A DNA stretch of 35,395 bases, taken from assembly GCA_003252105.1 (NCBI GenBank), contig QKDL01000046.1:1-35395 (forward strand), in the 5' to 3' direction. Source of the DNA: Arcobacter sp. GTDB taxonomy: Bacteria; Campylobacterota; Campylobacteria; Campylobacterales; Arcobacteraceae. The notes beneath the pieces are model-generated. The model ran no database searches. It was not told where the DNA came from and saw only the letters and a program-made list of their open reading frames with translations. Positions 26,185 through 35,261 of the stretch are shown in pieces (position 1 is the first letter of the stretch; every line of letters starts with the position of its first letter). Position numbers and translations under genes: made by a program.

Positions 26185-26732
26185 TACGCTCTTCCTTTAG
26201 TAAATGGAATTCCCACTAACTCTAATAATCTATAAGCTTCTTTATCATTATCAGCTGAAGTAGAAATTGAAATATTCATACCATGTGTTTTAATGATGTT
26301 ATCATAAACAACTTCTGGGAACATTAATTGCTCATCTAAACCAAAGTTGAAGTTACCTTGACCATCAAAACCGTTTCTATTAAGACCTCTAAAGTCTTTT
26401 ACTCTAGGTAGTGCAATAGAACAAAGTTTATCTAAGAATGTGTACATTCTTTCACCTCTTAGTGTTACTTTAACACCTACAGGCATACCTTCTCTTACTT
26501 TAAAACCAGCAACTGATTTTTTAGCAATAACTTTAACTGCATTTTGACCTGCAATTAAAGAGATAGTATCTTGAATGTTTTGCATTAATTTACTATCTTT
26601 CATAGCTTCACCAGCACCAACAGAGATAACTACTTTTTCTACTTTAGCAGTTAACGTTTTGTTTTTTGGAAACTCTGCTTCTAAAGCTGGTTTAATTTCT
26701 GTTTTATATTTATCAAATAATCTTGCTGCCAT
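26184..26732 (-). CDS. rplE: 50S ribosomal protein L5
   Basis: The protein has 182 residues from the ATG at 26732. A GTG at 26741 in the same frame would add three residues, but the AAGGTGA that lies over the end of rplX is correctly spaced only for 26732. L5 binds 5S rRNA and touches the P-site t[14 protein letters not shown] and the C-terminal IPFTKG are typical. Confidence 0.95.
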   Translation of the reverse strand: MAARLFDKYKTEIKPALEAEFPKNKTLTAKVEKVVISVGAGEAMKDSKLMQNIQDTISLIAGQNAVKVIAKKSVAGFKVREGMPVGVKVTLRGERMYTFLDKLCSIALPRVKDFRGLNRNGFDGQGNFNFGLDEQLMFPEVVYDNIIKTHGMNISISTSADNDKEAYRLLELVGIPFTKGRA

Positions 26733-26733
26733 C

Positions 26734-26973
26734 TTATTCACCTTCTACTTTTGCTACATTAGAGATGTTAATTGGCATCTCTTTGTTTACAAATCCACCA
26801 TCTGGGTTTTTCTCTTGATCAGGCTTAACTGTTTTTTTAGCAACTTTACAATCTTTAACGATTACTTGCCCTTTTGAAGGGATAACAGCTAAAACTTCTC
26901 CAGTTTTACCTTTATCATCACCAGCGATAATTTTTACAGTATCACCTTTTTTAATCTTTAATTTAGCAGCCAT
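26734..26973 (-). CDS. rplX: 50S ribosomal protein L24
   Basis: The protein has 79 residues with a KOW motif at the N-terminus ([20 protein letters not shown]). It is an early-assembly protein of the 50S subunit, near the exit tunnel. It is shorter than the E. coli protein (104) because it lacks most of the C-terminal extension. Its start overlaps the rplN stop. Confidence 0.95.
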   Translation of the reverse strand: MAAKLKIKKGDTVKIIAGDDKGKTGEVLAVIPSKGQVIVKDCKVAKKTVKPDQEKNPDGGFVNKEMPINISNVAKVEGE

Positions 26974-27341
26974 TATAGTACCTCCGGAGCAAGTGAAACA
27001 ATTTTCATGAAACCTGCATATCTAACTTCTCTAGCAACAGGTCCAAAAATTCTTGTTCCAATTGGTTCTTTTTTAGCATCAAGGATAACTGCAGCGTTGT
27101 CATCAAATCTAATTAAAGATCCATTTTCTCTTTGAACTTCTTTATGAGTTCTTACAACAACAGCTTTAACAACAGCACCTTTTTTAACTTTTCCTGTAGG
27201 TAATGCTTTTTTAACAGAAGCTACAATTACATCACCAACTGATGCATATCTTCTTTTAGAACCACCTAATACTTTAATACACATGATCTCTTTAGCACCA
27301 GTGTTATCAGCTACATTTAATCTTGTAAAACTTTGAATCAT
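26973..27341 (-). CDS. rplN: 50S ribosomal protein L14
   Basis: The protein has 122 residues, the family length, beginning [19 protein letters not shown]14 sits at the subunit interface and is the target of the silencing factor RsfS in other bacteria. It overlaps both neighbours by a few bases. Confidence 0.97.
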   Translation of the reverse strand: MIQSFTRLNVADNTGAKEIMCIKVLGGSKRRYASVGDVIVASVKKALPTGKVKKGAVVKAVVVRTHKEVQRENGSLIRFDDNAAVILDAKKEPIGTRIFGPVAREVRYAGFMKIVSLAPEVL

Positions 27342-27595
27342 TATTTAACTCCTGTAGCTACAATTTTCTTCAATCTGAAAGATTTAGTTTTAGATAAAGG
27401 TCTACATTCAACAGCGATTACTGTATCACCCTCATTTAACTCATTTTTCTCATCATGAACTAAGTATTTTTTAAATCTTTTTACAGTCTTGTGATATTTT
27501 GGATGTAAAACGTTTCTTGTAACTAATACAGATGCTGTTTTATCACCAGATTTTTTTACCACTACACCTTGAATCTCTCTTTTATGTGTATTCAT
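27341..27595 (-). CDS. rpsQ: 30S ribosomal protein S17
   Basis: The protein has 84 residues, an OB-fold protein that binds the 5' domain of 16S rRNA. The motif [19 protein letters not shown] is characteristic. It lies 12 bases after rpmC. Confidence 0.97.
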   Translation of the reverse strand: MNTHKREIQGVVVKKSGDKTASVLVTRNVLHPKYHKTVKRFKKYLVHDEKNELNEGDTVIAVECRPLSKTKSFRLKKIVATGVK

Positions 27596-27606
27596 ACTTT
27601 AGATCC

Positions 27607-27798
27607 TTAGTTAGCTTTTACAGCAGTCATAGCTGTTTGAATTTTAGCGATATCTTTTTTGCACGCTCTTAATTCAGAAGTATTTGTTAACTGCATAGTT
27701 TTTAGCTTAGCTTTTAATTCAAAAAGAAGCACCTTTTTTTCTTTTAATAACCCGTTTAGTTCTTCTAAACTTTTATCTTTTAAATCAGAATAAATCAT
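27607..27798 (-). CDS. rpmC: 50S ribosomal protein L29
   Basis: The protein has 63 residues from the ATG at 27798; a GTG six bases upstream lies only two bases from AGAGA and is not usable. It is a helical hairpin protein near the tunnel exit, where trigger factor and SRP dock. It overlaps the rplP end by 14 bases. Confidence 0.92.
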   Translation of the reverse strand: MIYSDLKDKSLEELNGLLKEKKVLLFELKAKLKTMQLTNTSELRACKKDIAKIQTAMTAVKAN

Positions 27799-28210
27799 TT
27801 TCACTATCTCTACTTACAATTTTTGTTTTAAATGGTAATTTGTGTTGAGCCAGTGTTAATGCATTTCTTGCTAACTCTTCAGAAACACCTGCCATCTCAA
27901 AACAAACTCTACCTGGCTTAATATTCATAACCCACTTATCGATAGGACCTTTACCTTTACCCATTCTCACTTCAAGAGGTCTTTTTGTTAAAGGTTTATG
28001 AGGGAATACCATGATCCAAACTTTACCTTGTCTTTTAATAGCTCTTGTCATTGCAATCCTAGCAGCTTCGATTTGTCTTGAATCGATTCTTCCATGCTCA
28101 ACTGCTTTGATTCCGAATTCACCATAAGCTAATGAATTGGCTCTCATAGATTTACCTCTATTTCTACCTTTCATTTGCTTTCTGTATTTAGTTCTTTTAG
28201 GCATTAACAT
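27785..28210 (-). CDS. rplP: 50S ribosomal protein L16
   Basis: The protein has 141 residues. The first ATG (28210) is kept, because GAGGT is nine bases upstream and the resulting [11 protein letters not shown] aligns with MLQPKRTKFRK of E. coli. It binds near the A-site and helps tRNA placement. The Arg-rich [10 protein letters not shown] and the family's [10 protein letters not shown] loop are present. Confidence 0.97.
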   Translation of the reverse strand: MLMPKRTKYRKQMKGRNRGKSMRANSLAYGEFGIKAVEHGRIDSRQIEAARIAMTRAIKRQGKVWIMVFPHKPLTKRPLEVRMGKGKGPIDKWVMNIKPGRVCFEMAGVSEELARNALTLAQHKLPFKTKIVSRDSENDLF

Positions 28211-28212
28211 GA

Positions 28213-28914
28213 TTATTTACCTCTTTTCTTTGTTGGTCTTCTTTTTGGTTTAGAAGCTGCTTCAGGTTTTTCAGCAGGGATACCTTTTGCAAGTACTTCA
28301 CCTTTGAAAATCCATACTTTGATACCAATACAACCATAAGTTGTATGAGCTTCAGCAAAACCATAATCGATTCTAGCTCTTAAAGTATGTAAAGGAACTC
28401 TACCTTCTAAATACCACTCAGTTCTAGCCATTTCAGCTCCACCAAGTCTTCCAGAAACAGATACTTTGATACCTTTTGCACCAGATTTAAGAGCATTTTG
28501 CATAACTCTTTTCATAGCTCTTCTAAATGCAACTCTTCTTTCTAATTGTTGAGCAACATTTTCAGCAGCTAATTGAGCAGAAAGTTGTGGTTTTCTCTCT
28601 TCTTTAATGTTTACTGCAATCTCTTTACCAACTAATGCAGAAAGATTATTTTTAAGTTTTTCTACGTCAGCACCTTTTTTACCGATAATAATACCTGGTC
28701 TAGCTGCAACGATAGTAACTCTAACTTTTTTAGCAGTTCTTTCAACGATAGTTTGTGCTACACCTGCATAGTATAACTCTTTTTTTACGTATTTTCTGAT
28801 TTTATCATCTTCAGCAACGTTTGCAGGCATATTTGAAAACTTAGGAAACCATCTTGATTCCCAGTTTCTGTTGATACCTAATCTTAAACCTATTGGATTA
28901 ACTTTTTGACCCAT
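28213..28914 (-). CDS. rpsC: 30S ribosomal protein S3
   Basis: The protein has 233 residues. A type II KH domain carries the IIGKKGADV loop; the C-terminal domain ends in a basic tail. S3 lies at the mRNA entry site and takes part in unwinding. It overlaps rplV by one base (TAATG). Confidence 0.97.
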   Translation of the reverse strand: MGQKVNPIGLRLGINRNWESRWFPKFSNMPANVAEDDKIRKYVKKELYYAGVAQTIVERTAKKVRVTIVAARPGIIIGKKGADVEKLKNNLSALVGKEIAVNIKEERKPQLSAQLAAENVAQQLERRVAFRRAMKRVMQNALKSGAKGIKVSVSGRLGGAEMARTEWYLEGRVPLHTLRARIDYGFAEAHTTYGCIGIKVWIFKGEVLAKGIPAEKPEAASKPKRRPTKKRGK

Positions 28915-29249
28915 TACTTATCTCCTTTAGATGCAGCAGCAACTTCAATCATAATATGTGCAGTTGGTTTATGTTTTGGTGATGCACTACCTCTTGCTCT
29001 TGGAGTGTATCTTTTTAGAACAGGACCTTTATCTACTCTTGCACTTGTAATAACTGCATCTTGAGGTTCTAAACCTGCATTTGCTACAGCTGAAGCAATA
29101 ACTTTAGAAATAATTCCAGCAGCTTTGTTTGGAGTAAACTCTAATGATGCAATTGCATACTCTGCATTCATACCTTGAACTTCTCTAGCAATAAGTCTAG
29201 CTTTAATTGGAGAAAGTCTAATAAATTTTAATATTGCTTTTCCCATCAT
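28914..29249 (-). CDS. rplV: 50S ribosomal protein L22
   Basis: The protein has 111 residues, with two adjacent start ATGs (29249, 29246). The long beta hairpin that lines the exit tunnel corresponds to about 80-100 ([19 protein letters not shown]), the region where macrolide resistance changes occur in other bacteria. The first ATG overlaps the rpsS stop. Confidence 0.96.
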   Translation of the reverse strand: MMGKAILKFIRLSPIKARLIAREVQGMNAEYAIASLEFTPNKAAGIISKVIASAVANAGLEPQDAVITSARVDKGPVLKRYTPRARGSASPKHKPTAHIMIEVAAASKGDK

Positions 29250-29524
29250 TATACCTTTCTTTGCACAGAACCTTTGTGCCCTTTAAATGTTCTAGTTGGA
29301 GCGAATTCACCAAGTTTATAACCAACGTGATTTTCTGTAATATTTACTGGTACGAAGTTTCTACCATTATGCACATTAAATGTTAAACCAATCATATCAG
29401 GTAAAACCATTGATCTTCTTGACCAAGTTTTAATTGGTTTTTTGTCATTAGCTTCGTTTGCTTTAATAACTTTTTTCATTAAGTGTGCGTCTACAAATGG
29501 ACCTTTTTTTATTGATCTTGCCAT
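29249..29524 (-). CDS. rpsS: 30S ribosomal protein S19
   Basis: The protein has 91 residues, beginning [14 protein letters not shown]. It binds the head of the 30S subunit with S13. [11 protein letters not shown]-like sequence ([17 protein letters not shown]) is present. The start follows nine bases after rplB. Confidence 0.97.
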   Translation of the reverse strand: MARSIKKGPFVDAHLMKKVIKANEANDKKPIKTWSRRSMVLPDMIGLTFNVHNGRNFVPVNITENHVGYKLGEFAPTRTFKGHKGSVQRKV

Positions 29525-29533
29525 CTTAAACCC

Positions 29534-30361
29534 TTACTTCTTTCTTTTTGAAATGATTAATTTATCACTAGCTTTTTTCTTTCTAGTTTTATAACCTTTA
29601 GTTGGCATACCCCAAGGAGTAACTGGATGTCTACCTGAGTTAGTTTTACCTTCACCACCACCGTGTGGGTGATCAACTGGGTTCATTGCAGAACCTCTTG
29701 TTTGAGGTCTAATACCAAGGTGTCTAGTTCTACCAGCTTTACCTACTACCATGTTTGAGAAATCTTCGTTTCCAACAACACCAACTGTTGCCATACAAAC
29801 ACCAAGAATTTTTCTCATTTCACCAGAAGGCATTCTTAAGATAACATATTTATCTTCTCTACCCATAATTTGCGCATATGCACCAGCAGATCTAGCAAAT
29901 TGTGCACCTTTACCTGGTTTTAATTCAATATTGTGAACCATTGTACCAACTGGGATGTTGATTAGTCTCATTGCATTACCTGGTAAAATATCTAATCCAG
30001 ATTCAGCAGCTTGAACTTTGTCTCCAACTTTTAATCCAGAAGGTTGAATAATATATCTTTTATCACCATCTAAATAAGTAACTAAACAAATTCTACAGTT
30101 TCTATATGGATCGTATTCTACTGTTGAAACAGTTCCTTCAACACCAAATTTATTTCTTTTGAAATCAATAATTCTGTAAAGTTTTTTAGCACCTGCTTCT
30201 TTGTGTCTTGAAGTAATTCTACCGTTATTATTTCTACCAGCGTTTGCTTTTACTCTTACAAGTAAAGATCTAACAGTTGGTTTTGAAGTAATATCAGAAG
30301 TATCCATAACAGACATGAATCTTCTTGCAGGAGTTATTGGTCTAAATTTTTTAATTGCCAT
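29534..30361 (-). CDS. rplB: 50S ribosomal protein L2
   Basis: The protein has 275 residues, with OB-fold and SH3-like domains. The peptidyl-transferase-proximal signature [13 protein letters not shown] is present near residue 225. L2 is a primary 23S rRNA binder and needed for subunit joining. It lies 11 bases after rplW. Confidence 0.98.
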   Translation of the reverse strand: MAIKKFRPITPARRFMSVMDTSDITSKPTVRSLLVRVKANAGRNNNGRITSRHKEAGAKKLYRIIDFKRNKFGVEGTVSTVEYDPYRNCRICLVTYLDGDKRYIIQPSGLKVGDKVQAAESGLDILPGNAMRLINIPVGTMVHNIELKPGKGAQFARSAGAYAQIMGREDKYVILRMPSGEMRKILGVCMATVGVVGNEDFSNMVVGKAGRTRHLGIRPQTRGSAMNPVDHPHGGGEGKTNSGRHPVTPWGMPTKGYKTRKKKASDKLIISKRKK

Positions 30362-30372
30362 CTATAATCTCC

Positions 30373-30654
30373 TTAAGCTGATAGGTTCGCTATTTCAGCG
30401 CCCTCTGGTAATGTTACATAGAATTTTTTGAAGTCAGCTCTTTTCCCTGGTCTTCCTCTAAATCTTTTTACTTTACCACTTTGTCTTAAAGAGTTGATTT
30501 TTGCTGGAGTTACTCCAAAATACTCTTTAAATACTTCTTTTAAACCGTTTTTAGTCATTCTTGGACTAGTTTGAACAACGATTACACCATTTTCTTGAAG
30601 CTCGATTGTTTTTTCTGTATATAATATTGCTTTAATATCTGTAATATCTGCCAT
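30373..30654 (-). CDS. rplW: 50S ribosomal protein L23
   Basis: The protein has 93 residues and forms the docking site for trigger factor and SRP at the tunnel exit. The rRNA-binding loop is the region [16 protein letters not shown]. It starts one base after rplD ends. Confidence 0.95.
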   Translation of the reverse strand: MADITDIKAILYTEKTIELQENGVIVVQTSPRMTKNGLKEVFKEYFGVTPAKINSLRQSGKVKRFRGRPGKRADFKKFYVTLPEGAEIANLSA

Positions 30655-30655
30655 C

Positions 30656-31246
30656 TTACGCCTCTTTTGTTAATGAATCAAGTACTTCTTTTTCAACAAG
30701 TACTGAACGATAAGCTGAAACTGCATAAGCATTAATTTCTTGCTTTTCAATCATATAACAATTTTTAATGTTTCTAAATGCTAAATAAGTTTTCTCATCA
30801 ATTGAGTTAACAATGATTAGAGTATCTCTTTGATTTAATTCATTAATAATTGATACCGCATCTTTAGTTTTTCCTGATTCAACTAAAATAGAATCAGCTA
30901 CAAATAAAGAACCATTTTCTGCATGAGCATTTAAAGCATAATTTAATGCTAATACTTTTTGCTTTTTATTGATTTTTTGATTGTAGTTTCTTTTTGTAGG
31001 TCCAAAAACTTGTCCCCCACCAACAAATAGTGGTGATCTTTTAGAACCCCATCTTGCTGCACCTGAACCTTTTTGAGCCTTTGGTTTTTTACCACCACCG
31101 CTTACTTCAGTTCTATTTTTTACTCTAGCAGTATTTGCTCTTTGCGCTGCTAAGTAAGATTTAACATATAGATATAAGTTATGAGAATTAATCCCTTTGA
31201 ATGATTCAGGTAATTCGTTTGTTTTTACTACTACTGCATTACTCAT
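30656..31246 (-). CDS. rplD: 50S ribosomal protein L4
   Basis: The protein has 196 residues, close to the E. coli 201. The tunnel-reaching loop ([19 protein letters not shown]) is present. In gamma-proteobacteria L4 also represses the S10 operon by binding its leader; the short leader here (32150-32210) is unlike that of E. coli. It overlaps rplC by four bases (ATGA). Confidence 0.96.
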   Translation of the reverse strand: MSNAVVVKTNELPESFKGINSHNLYLYVKSYLAAQRANTARVKNRTEVSGGGKKPKAQKGSGAARWGSKRSPLFVGGGQVFGPTKRNYNQKINKKQKVLALNYALNAHAENGSLFVADSILVESGKTKDAVSIINELNQRDTLIIVNSIDEKTYLAFRNIKNCYMIEKQEINAYAVSAYRSVLVEKEVLDSLTKEA

Positions 31247-31818
31247 TTAGCAATCCTTACTTTTCCTAATCCACCATTAGGTCCTGAAACTGAACCTTTA
31301 ACAACTAATATACCAGTTTCTGCATCAAATGAAAGTACATCATTTTTAACAGATACATTTGTATTTCCGTATTGTCCTGGCATTTTTTTACCTGGCATAA
31401 CTCTACCTGGCCACTCACAGTTACCAATAGAACCTGTTCTTCTACCCATTCTGTGTCCGTGTGATGCTCTACCACCAGCGAAGTTCCATCTTTTAACTCC
31501 ACCTTGGAAACCTCTACCTTTAGTTTTAAAAGTTGTTTTTAAAACTTTAGCTTCAGCTAAACCAGATACATCTAAATCACCAGCTTCTGTGTTAGCAACA
31601 CTAATTGTTGCAAATCTATTAAACTCTTTGCTTAAACCATATTTTTTTTGTTGACCTTCAATAGCTTTGTTAAATTTTTTACCATCGCTATATGAAACAA
31701 GTGCTACACCTTCAGTCACTTCACATACTTTTGTATCAAGAACTTTTAAAAGTGTAACTGGTGTTGCAGGAACTGAAACAGTTCTACTCATACCGATTTT
31801 TTCTACGATAAATTCCAT
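31243..31818 (-). CDS. rplC: 50S ribosomal protein L3
   Basis: The protein has 191 residues, shorter than the roughly 209 of E. coli but complete: the central extension [13 protein letters not shown] that reaches the peptidyl-transferase centre and the KKMPGQYGN motif are present. It is one of two proteins that start 50S assembly. It lies 16 bases after rpsJ. Confidence 0.97.
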   Translation of the reverse strand: MEFIVEKIGMSRTVSVPATPVTLLKVLDTKVCEVTEGVALVSYSDGKKFNKAIEGQQKKYGLSKEFNRFATISVANTEAGDLDVSGLAEAKVLKTTFKTKGRGFQGGVKRWNFAGGRASHGHRMGRRTGSIGNCEWPGRVMPGKKMPGQYGNTNVSVKNDVLSFDAETGILVVKGSVSGPNGGLGKVRIAK

Positions 31819-31834
31819 TTATTACCCTTTCTTT

Positions 31835-32149
31835 TTATTCTTGACCCATTGATCTAACTTCAACATCAACTTCAGGAGCTAAGTCAAGTTTCATTAATGA
31901 ATCAACAGTATCAGGAGTTGCAGCGATGATATCAATCATTCTTGTGTGAACTCTGATTTCAAATTGCTCTCTTGAATCCTTATTAACGTGAGGACCTTTG
32001 ATAACTGTGTACTTTCTGATTTTTGTTGGAAGAGGAATAGGACCTCTCAACTCTGCACCAGTTCTCTTTACAGCTTCAACAATTGAAGCAACACTTCTGT
32101 CTAAAACTCTATGATCATAAGCTTTAAGCTTTAATCTTATTTTTTCCAT
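31835..32149 (-). CDS. rpsJ: 30S ribosomal protein S10
   Basis: The protein has 104 residues from the ATG at 32149, chosen because AAAGGA lies eight bases upstream and the product begins [17 protein letters not shown] as in the family; an upstream in-frame ATG (32185) would add 12 unmatched residues inside the leader. S10 is part of the 30S head and also partners NusB in antitermination. It is first of the operon. Confidence 0.97.
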   Translation of the reverse strand: MEKIRLKLKAYDHRVLDRSVASIVEAVKRTGAELRGPIPLPTKIRKYTVIKGPHVNKDSREQFEIRVHTRMIDIIAATPDTVDSLMKLDLAPEVDVEVRSMGQE

Positions 32150-32170
32150 GTTTTTTCCTTTAAAGAACTC

Positions 32171-32199
32171 GTTAGATATACCCAAAAAGGCACTCTAAC
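32171..32199 (-). promoter_or_regulatory. Leader hairpin of the S10 operon
   Basis: In the 60-base leader a 6-bp stem (GTTAGA at 32199-32194 with TCTAAC at 32176-32171) can extend inward with C-G pairs around a five-T loop. A smaller hairpin (CCAT/ATGG) lies closer to the RNA start. This could be a site for feedback by a ribosomal protein; the partner is unknown. Confidence 0.35.
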
Positions 32200-32216
32200 C
32201 ATTTTTATGGACGCGG

Positions 32217-32245
32217 ATTATAACTTAATTTTAGTTAAATGTCAA
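32217..32245 (-). promoter_or_regulatory. Consensus sigma-70 promoter of the S10-spc operon
   Basis: On the minus strand TTGACA (32245-32240), a 17-base spacer and TATAAT (32222-32217) form a perfect consensus promoter, with RNA start near 32210. It lies about 60 bases before rpsJ. Such a full -35 is uncommon in this phylum and fits the very high demand for ribosomal proteins. Confidence 0.9.
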
Positions 32246-32371
32246 GTATTATGGGCTTTTAGATTAAAATAATAGTATTTTATTTCCTTTTAATAAGGAT
32301 AATAATATCAATATAGCACTTTTTACTTTTCTAAGACAAAATAAATTTAAAAAATTTTTATTAATTCTTTA

Positions 32372-32391
32372 TTTTGTGACACAAAAGTGAC
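32372..32391 (+). promoter_or_regulatory. Palindrome upstream of rraB
   Basis: TTTTGTGACACAAAA (32372-32386) is a perfect 7-1-7 palindrome, and its GTGAC half recurs 11 bases on (32387-32391). It lies about 47 bases before the inferred RNA start of rraB (-10 TATGAT at 32414-32419). It has the form of an operator for a dimeric regulator of the CRP/FNR type, though the match is not exact. The rest of 32246-32371 is A/T-rich and holds nothing else I can name. Confidence 0.4.
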
Positions 32392-32439
32392 GTTTTTTCA
32401 TTAAACTTCAAATTATGATAATTTATGAAGGAGTTTTTT

Positions 32440-32787
32440 ATGGTAATGTTATCACTAATATCAAAAGAGGTTGAAGATTTTTTTAATAATGCAGTATCAA
32501 TTGATAGAATCGATTTTTCAAAAGATTTAAGTTGGGGATATTATTTTTCACATTTTGAAAAAACAAATTTAGAAATATTTAAAAATGTATTACTAAAAGA
32601 GGGATATACATTTGCAGAGATTGTAAAAGAGGATGAAAGTGATAAATATCTATTGCATTTAGAAAAAATTGAAAAACATACAATTGATACTTTGACAAAA
32701 AGAGATTTACAATTAAATGGCTATGCAAGAAGATTCAATATTGATTCTTATGAAGGATTTGATGTTTATTCTTACGATATTATTTGA
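32440..32787 (+). CDS. rraB: RraB-like regulator of ribonuclease E
   Basis: The protein has 115 residues from the ATG at 32440; AAGGAG at 32428-32433 gives the right spacing, while the ATG at 32425 lies upstream of that site. It fits the RraB family (ferredoxin-like fold): V-SIDRIDFSKDLSWGYYFSHFEKTNLEIFK, then EGY-FAEI and the acidic second half. In E. coli RraB binds RNase E and lowers its activity. Campylobacterota often use RNase J/Y instead, so its partner here is uncertain. It runs away from the S10 operon and ends directly at the CPBP gene stop. Confidence 0.75.
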   Translation: MVMLSLISKEVEDFFNNAVSIDRIDFSKDLSWGYYFSHFEKTNLEIFKNVLLKEGYTFAEIVKEDESDKYLLHLEKIEKHTIDTLTKRDLQLNGYARRFNIDSYEGFDVYSYDII

Positions 32788-33399
32788 TTAGATTCTATTG
32801 TGATAAAAATATTCTCCTAATCCAATGGTAAATATCATATTACCATAAAGGGCATGTTCAATACAAACAAGCCCAAATGATTTTGTGTCAATATAAGTTT
32901 TCATAAATATTAATCCTGCCAAAAAAGTAAAAATAACTGCAATATAATTATTAAATACAATATGTACAAAACTAAACGCAAGTGCATTTATAAAGATTAA
33001 GTTTTTTGTTGAAAAAATATCATTGTACCTATATAAAAAAAATTTTCTAAATATTAACTCTTGTGGTATAACAGATAATATTGGATATAAAATTATCACT
33101 ATCAAATAAAATTCAAAATTCTTTTGTACAAATATAAATAATTTATCAGAGTAAAAATATACAGTAAACAAATATACCAACATACTAATAAGAGTAAATC
33201 TAATAAGTATATATTTTAAATCATATAGTTTAATCTCATCAAAGTTTAAACTTTCTTTACTTCTATATAAAACTATAAAAGTATAAATAGCAATAAGCCA
33301 TAATGTTGGCATCAAAACTTTTACAGATATGATTTTTATAAAAAACAGTATTGGAATAACACAAAAAAAGAAAAAAAACTCTATATATTTTAGAACCAT
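32788..33399 (-). CDS. CPBP-family intramembrane metalloprotease
   Basis: The protein has 203 residues with about six hydrophobic segments and the three CPBP motifs. Motif 1 is Q113-E114-x3-R118 (EE-x3-R has Gln in first place, as in one branch of the family), motif 2 is F142-x3-H146, and motif 3 is H182 in EHALYGN. CPBP enzymes cut within the membrane; the substrate is unknown. No ribosome-binding site is clear; a perfect 11-bp inverted repeat ends nine bases before the ATG. Confidence 0.75.
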   Translation of the reverse strand: MVLKYIEFFFFFCVIPILFFIKIISVKVLMPTLWLIAIYTFIVLYRSKESLNFDEIKLYDLKYILIRFTLISMLVYLFTVYFYSDKLFIFVQKNFEFYLIVIILYPILSVIPQELIFRKFFLYRYNDIFSTKNLIFINALAFSFVHIVFNNYIAVIFTFLAGLIFMKTYIDTKSFGLVCIEHALYGNMIFTIGLGEYFYHNRI

Positions 33400-33407
33400 A
33401 AATGCAC

Positions 33408-33447
33408 CACTAATTTTAAATAAGTGTTATTTTAAATAAAATTAGTG
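33408..33447. promoter_or_regulatory. Perfect 11-bp inverted repeat upstream of the CPBP gene
   Basis: 33408-33418 pairs exactly with 33437-33447 over an 18-base spacer. It lies between def and the CPBP gene, ending 9 bases before the latter's ATG. It lacks a T tract on the minus strand, so it is more likely a regulatory hairpin or operator than a simple terminator. Confidence 0.5.
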
Positions 33448-33473
33448 ACAATTTAGTTATATAAGATTATTGA

Positions 33474-34004
33474 TTATCTTGATAGTATTGTTCTAAAATA
33501 AATCTCTTCAGTAATAATATCTTTAGTATCTTCAACTCTATCTATATAAACTTTGCCCATTAGATGATCATATTCATGCTGAAATATTCTTGCTATAAAA
33601 TCTTCAAAAACTACTGTTTTTATAGTATTATTTATAGTTTGATATTCAACTTCAATTTTTGTATATCTAGGGACAAGAGCTCTAATACCTGGGATACTTA
33701 AGCACCCTTCCCAATCTTTTTGTTTTTCTTTTGATTTACTTTTAATCTTTGGATTGATTAATATTTCATCTTTCATCAATGGTGCATTTGGATAACGTTC
33801 ATTGGGAGCAGAAGAGATTACAAGTATTTGATATGATTCAAATATTTGTGGAGCAGCTAATCCTACTCCTTTGCTTTTTTTTACACAAACAAGCATTTTA
33901 CTTATAATATCTTGTATAAGTTTAGAGTTTATGTTTTCAACTTCTTTTGCAATTTGTCTAAGTATTGGCTCACCCAATTTTGCTATATTGCAATCTTCAT
34001 TCAC
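33474..34004 (-). CDS. def: Peptide deformylase
   Basis: The protein has 176 residues. The three deformylase motifs are present: G46-VGLAAPQ, E99-GC101-LS, and H143-EYDH147; the metal is bound by C101, H143 and H147, and E144 is catalytic. It removes the formyl group from new proteins before methionine aminopeptidase. It starts nine bases after the DadA-like gene with AGGA upstream and may be co-transcribed with it. A second def elsewhere in the genome cannot be excluded. Confidence 0.95.
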   Translation of the reverse strand: MNEDCNIAKLGEPILRQIAKEVENINSKLIQDIISKMLVCVKKSKGVGLAAPQIFESYQILVISSAPNERYPNAPLMKDEILINPKIKSKSKEKQKDWEGCLSIPGIRALVPRYTKIEVEYQTINNTIKTVVFEDFIARIFQHEYDHLMGKVYIDRVEDTKDIITEEIYFRTILSR

Positions 34005-34013
34005 TTTATATTC

Positions 34014-35261
34014 CTAATATTGATAAAAACCTGAAAATAGTAAAATATCATCACTATCTTTATTATCTAAATTATTTACAATCATATCTTTTATAATATT
34101 TCCAATACTTGGAGCAAAGGTCATACCTAACCATCCAAGTCCCATTGCATATACTAAATTTTTATACTCCTCATCTCTACCTATAAGTGGTATATCATTT
34201 GGAGTAAGAGGTCTAAATCCAGTCCATTCAACAATATTTTTCATCTCAAAAGGTTTTGTATAGTTTGAGAAATTTGTTTTAATACTTTCAATTTGCTCTT
34301 TTACAACTTTTTCATCATCTGAACCAATCTCTAGTTTTGATGTAAGCCTTACATTATCCCGTCTTGGTGTCATCACTATAAATAAATCATTAAACAAAGT
34401 AGAGGTCTTAGGTTTTAGTTCTTCTGGCATATCAAAAGTTATACTATAACCTTTTGCAGGAATCATCATAAGCTCTTTTTTTCGTAAACTTGCAAGTAAG
34501 GTTTGATATCCTGTTGCCATCACATAAGTTTCAGCTTCGTATGTTTTGCCTTTAGATGAGATATATTTTACTTCCCCATCTTGTAATCTTATATGTTGTA
34601 TCTTTTCATTTAAAATAAACTCCACACCATTTTCACTTAAATATCTTTTCATCTCAAGCATTGCTCTTTTTGGATCAAAGTGAGTATTTCTTTTAAATAG
34701 TATTGCACCTTTGATTTTGTCAAAGTCTCCACAAGGAAGATATTCTTTGATTTGTTCTTTATCCAAAACTGAAAACTTTTCATCATCAGGTTTATTGTAT
34801 TTTTTTAGTTTATCTTCATATGTCTTTTGTTGAGTAAATACAGATAACATCCCTTTTTCATGAAAATCTAAATCTAAGCCCTCGTGCTCTTGCATATATT
34901 TATACATCTCATTTGTGATGTGTCCATATTTTTCAAAAAGCATAATTGTTCTTTTAAATCTTGTTTCATTTGCACTAAAAGCAAACTTCATCAACCATTT
35001 ATATATTTTTGGGTCAAGTGTTGGATGAATTTTCACTGGAGATTCACCTTTTATCATCTGTTTTAAAGTATTTGTAATAACCCCAGGATAACTAAGAGAA
35101 CCTTTGTCAAAAGCAGATAATAAACCAGCATTACCAAATGAAGTTGAGTTTGTAATATCACCCTCATCTATAACTGTTACCTGTCGTCCAGCCTTAACCA
35201 AAGAGTAGGCACACATCAAACCTACAACTCCACCACCTATAATAATAACGTCCTTTTTCAT
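34014..35261 (-). CDS. DadA-like FAD-dependent D-amino acid dehydrogenase
   Basis: The protein has 415 residues from the ATG at 35261; the ATG six bases upstream lies only one base from AAGGAG. It carries an N-terminal FAD-binding G-x-G-x2-G (GGGVVG), the N-S-TSFGNAGLLSA region typical of DadA and relatives, and the C-terminal VYAMGLGWLGMTFAP with T-GFRPLTPNDIPLIGRD. It should oxidise a D-amino acid or similar amine to a keto acid, feeding electrons to the respiratory chain. The exact substrate is not clear. It precedes def. Confidence 0.85.
   Translation of the reverse strand: MKKDVIIIGGGVVGLMCAYSLVKAGRQVTVIDEGDITNSTSFGNAGLLSAFDKGSLSYPGVITNTLKQMIKGESPVKIHPTLDPKIYKWLMKFAFSANETRFKRTIMLFEKYGHITNEMYKYMQEHEGLDLDFHEKGMLSVFTQQKTYEDKLKKYNKPDDEKFSVLDKEQIKEYLPCGDFDKIKGAILFKRNTHFDPKRAMLEMKRYLSENGVEFILNEKIQHIRLQDGEVKYISSKGKTYEAETYVMATGYQTLLASLRKKELMMIPAKGYSITFDMPEELKPKTSTLFNDLFIVMTPRRDNVRLTSKLEIGSDDEKVVKEQIESIKTNFSNYTKPFEMKNIVEWTGFRPLTPNDIPLIGRDEEYKNLVYAMGLGWLGMTFAPSIGNIIKDMIVNNLDNKDSDDILLFSGFYQY

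Noticed and set aside
31305-31502. Minus-strand frame within rplC.
   Set aside because: An alternative frame of a clear L3 gene.
32281-32320. A Fur-box-like GATAAT run near 32298.
   Set aside because: Only the first half matches, and A/T-rich spacer gives such runs by chance.
32788-33399. Loss of activity in the CPBP protease because motif 1 starts with Gln.
   Set aside because: A Gln-Glu form is found in one branch of the family and the other motifs are intact, so inactivity is not supported.
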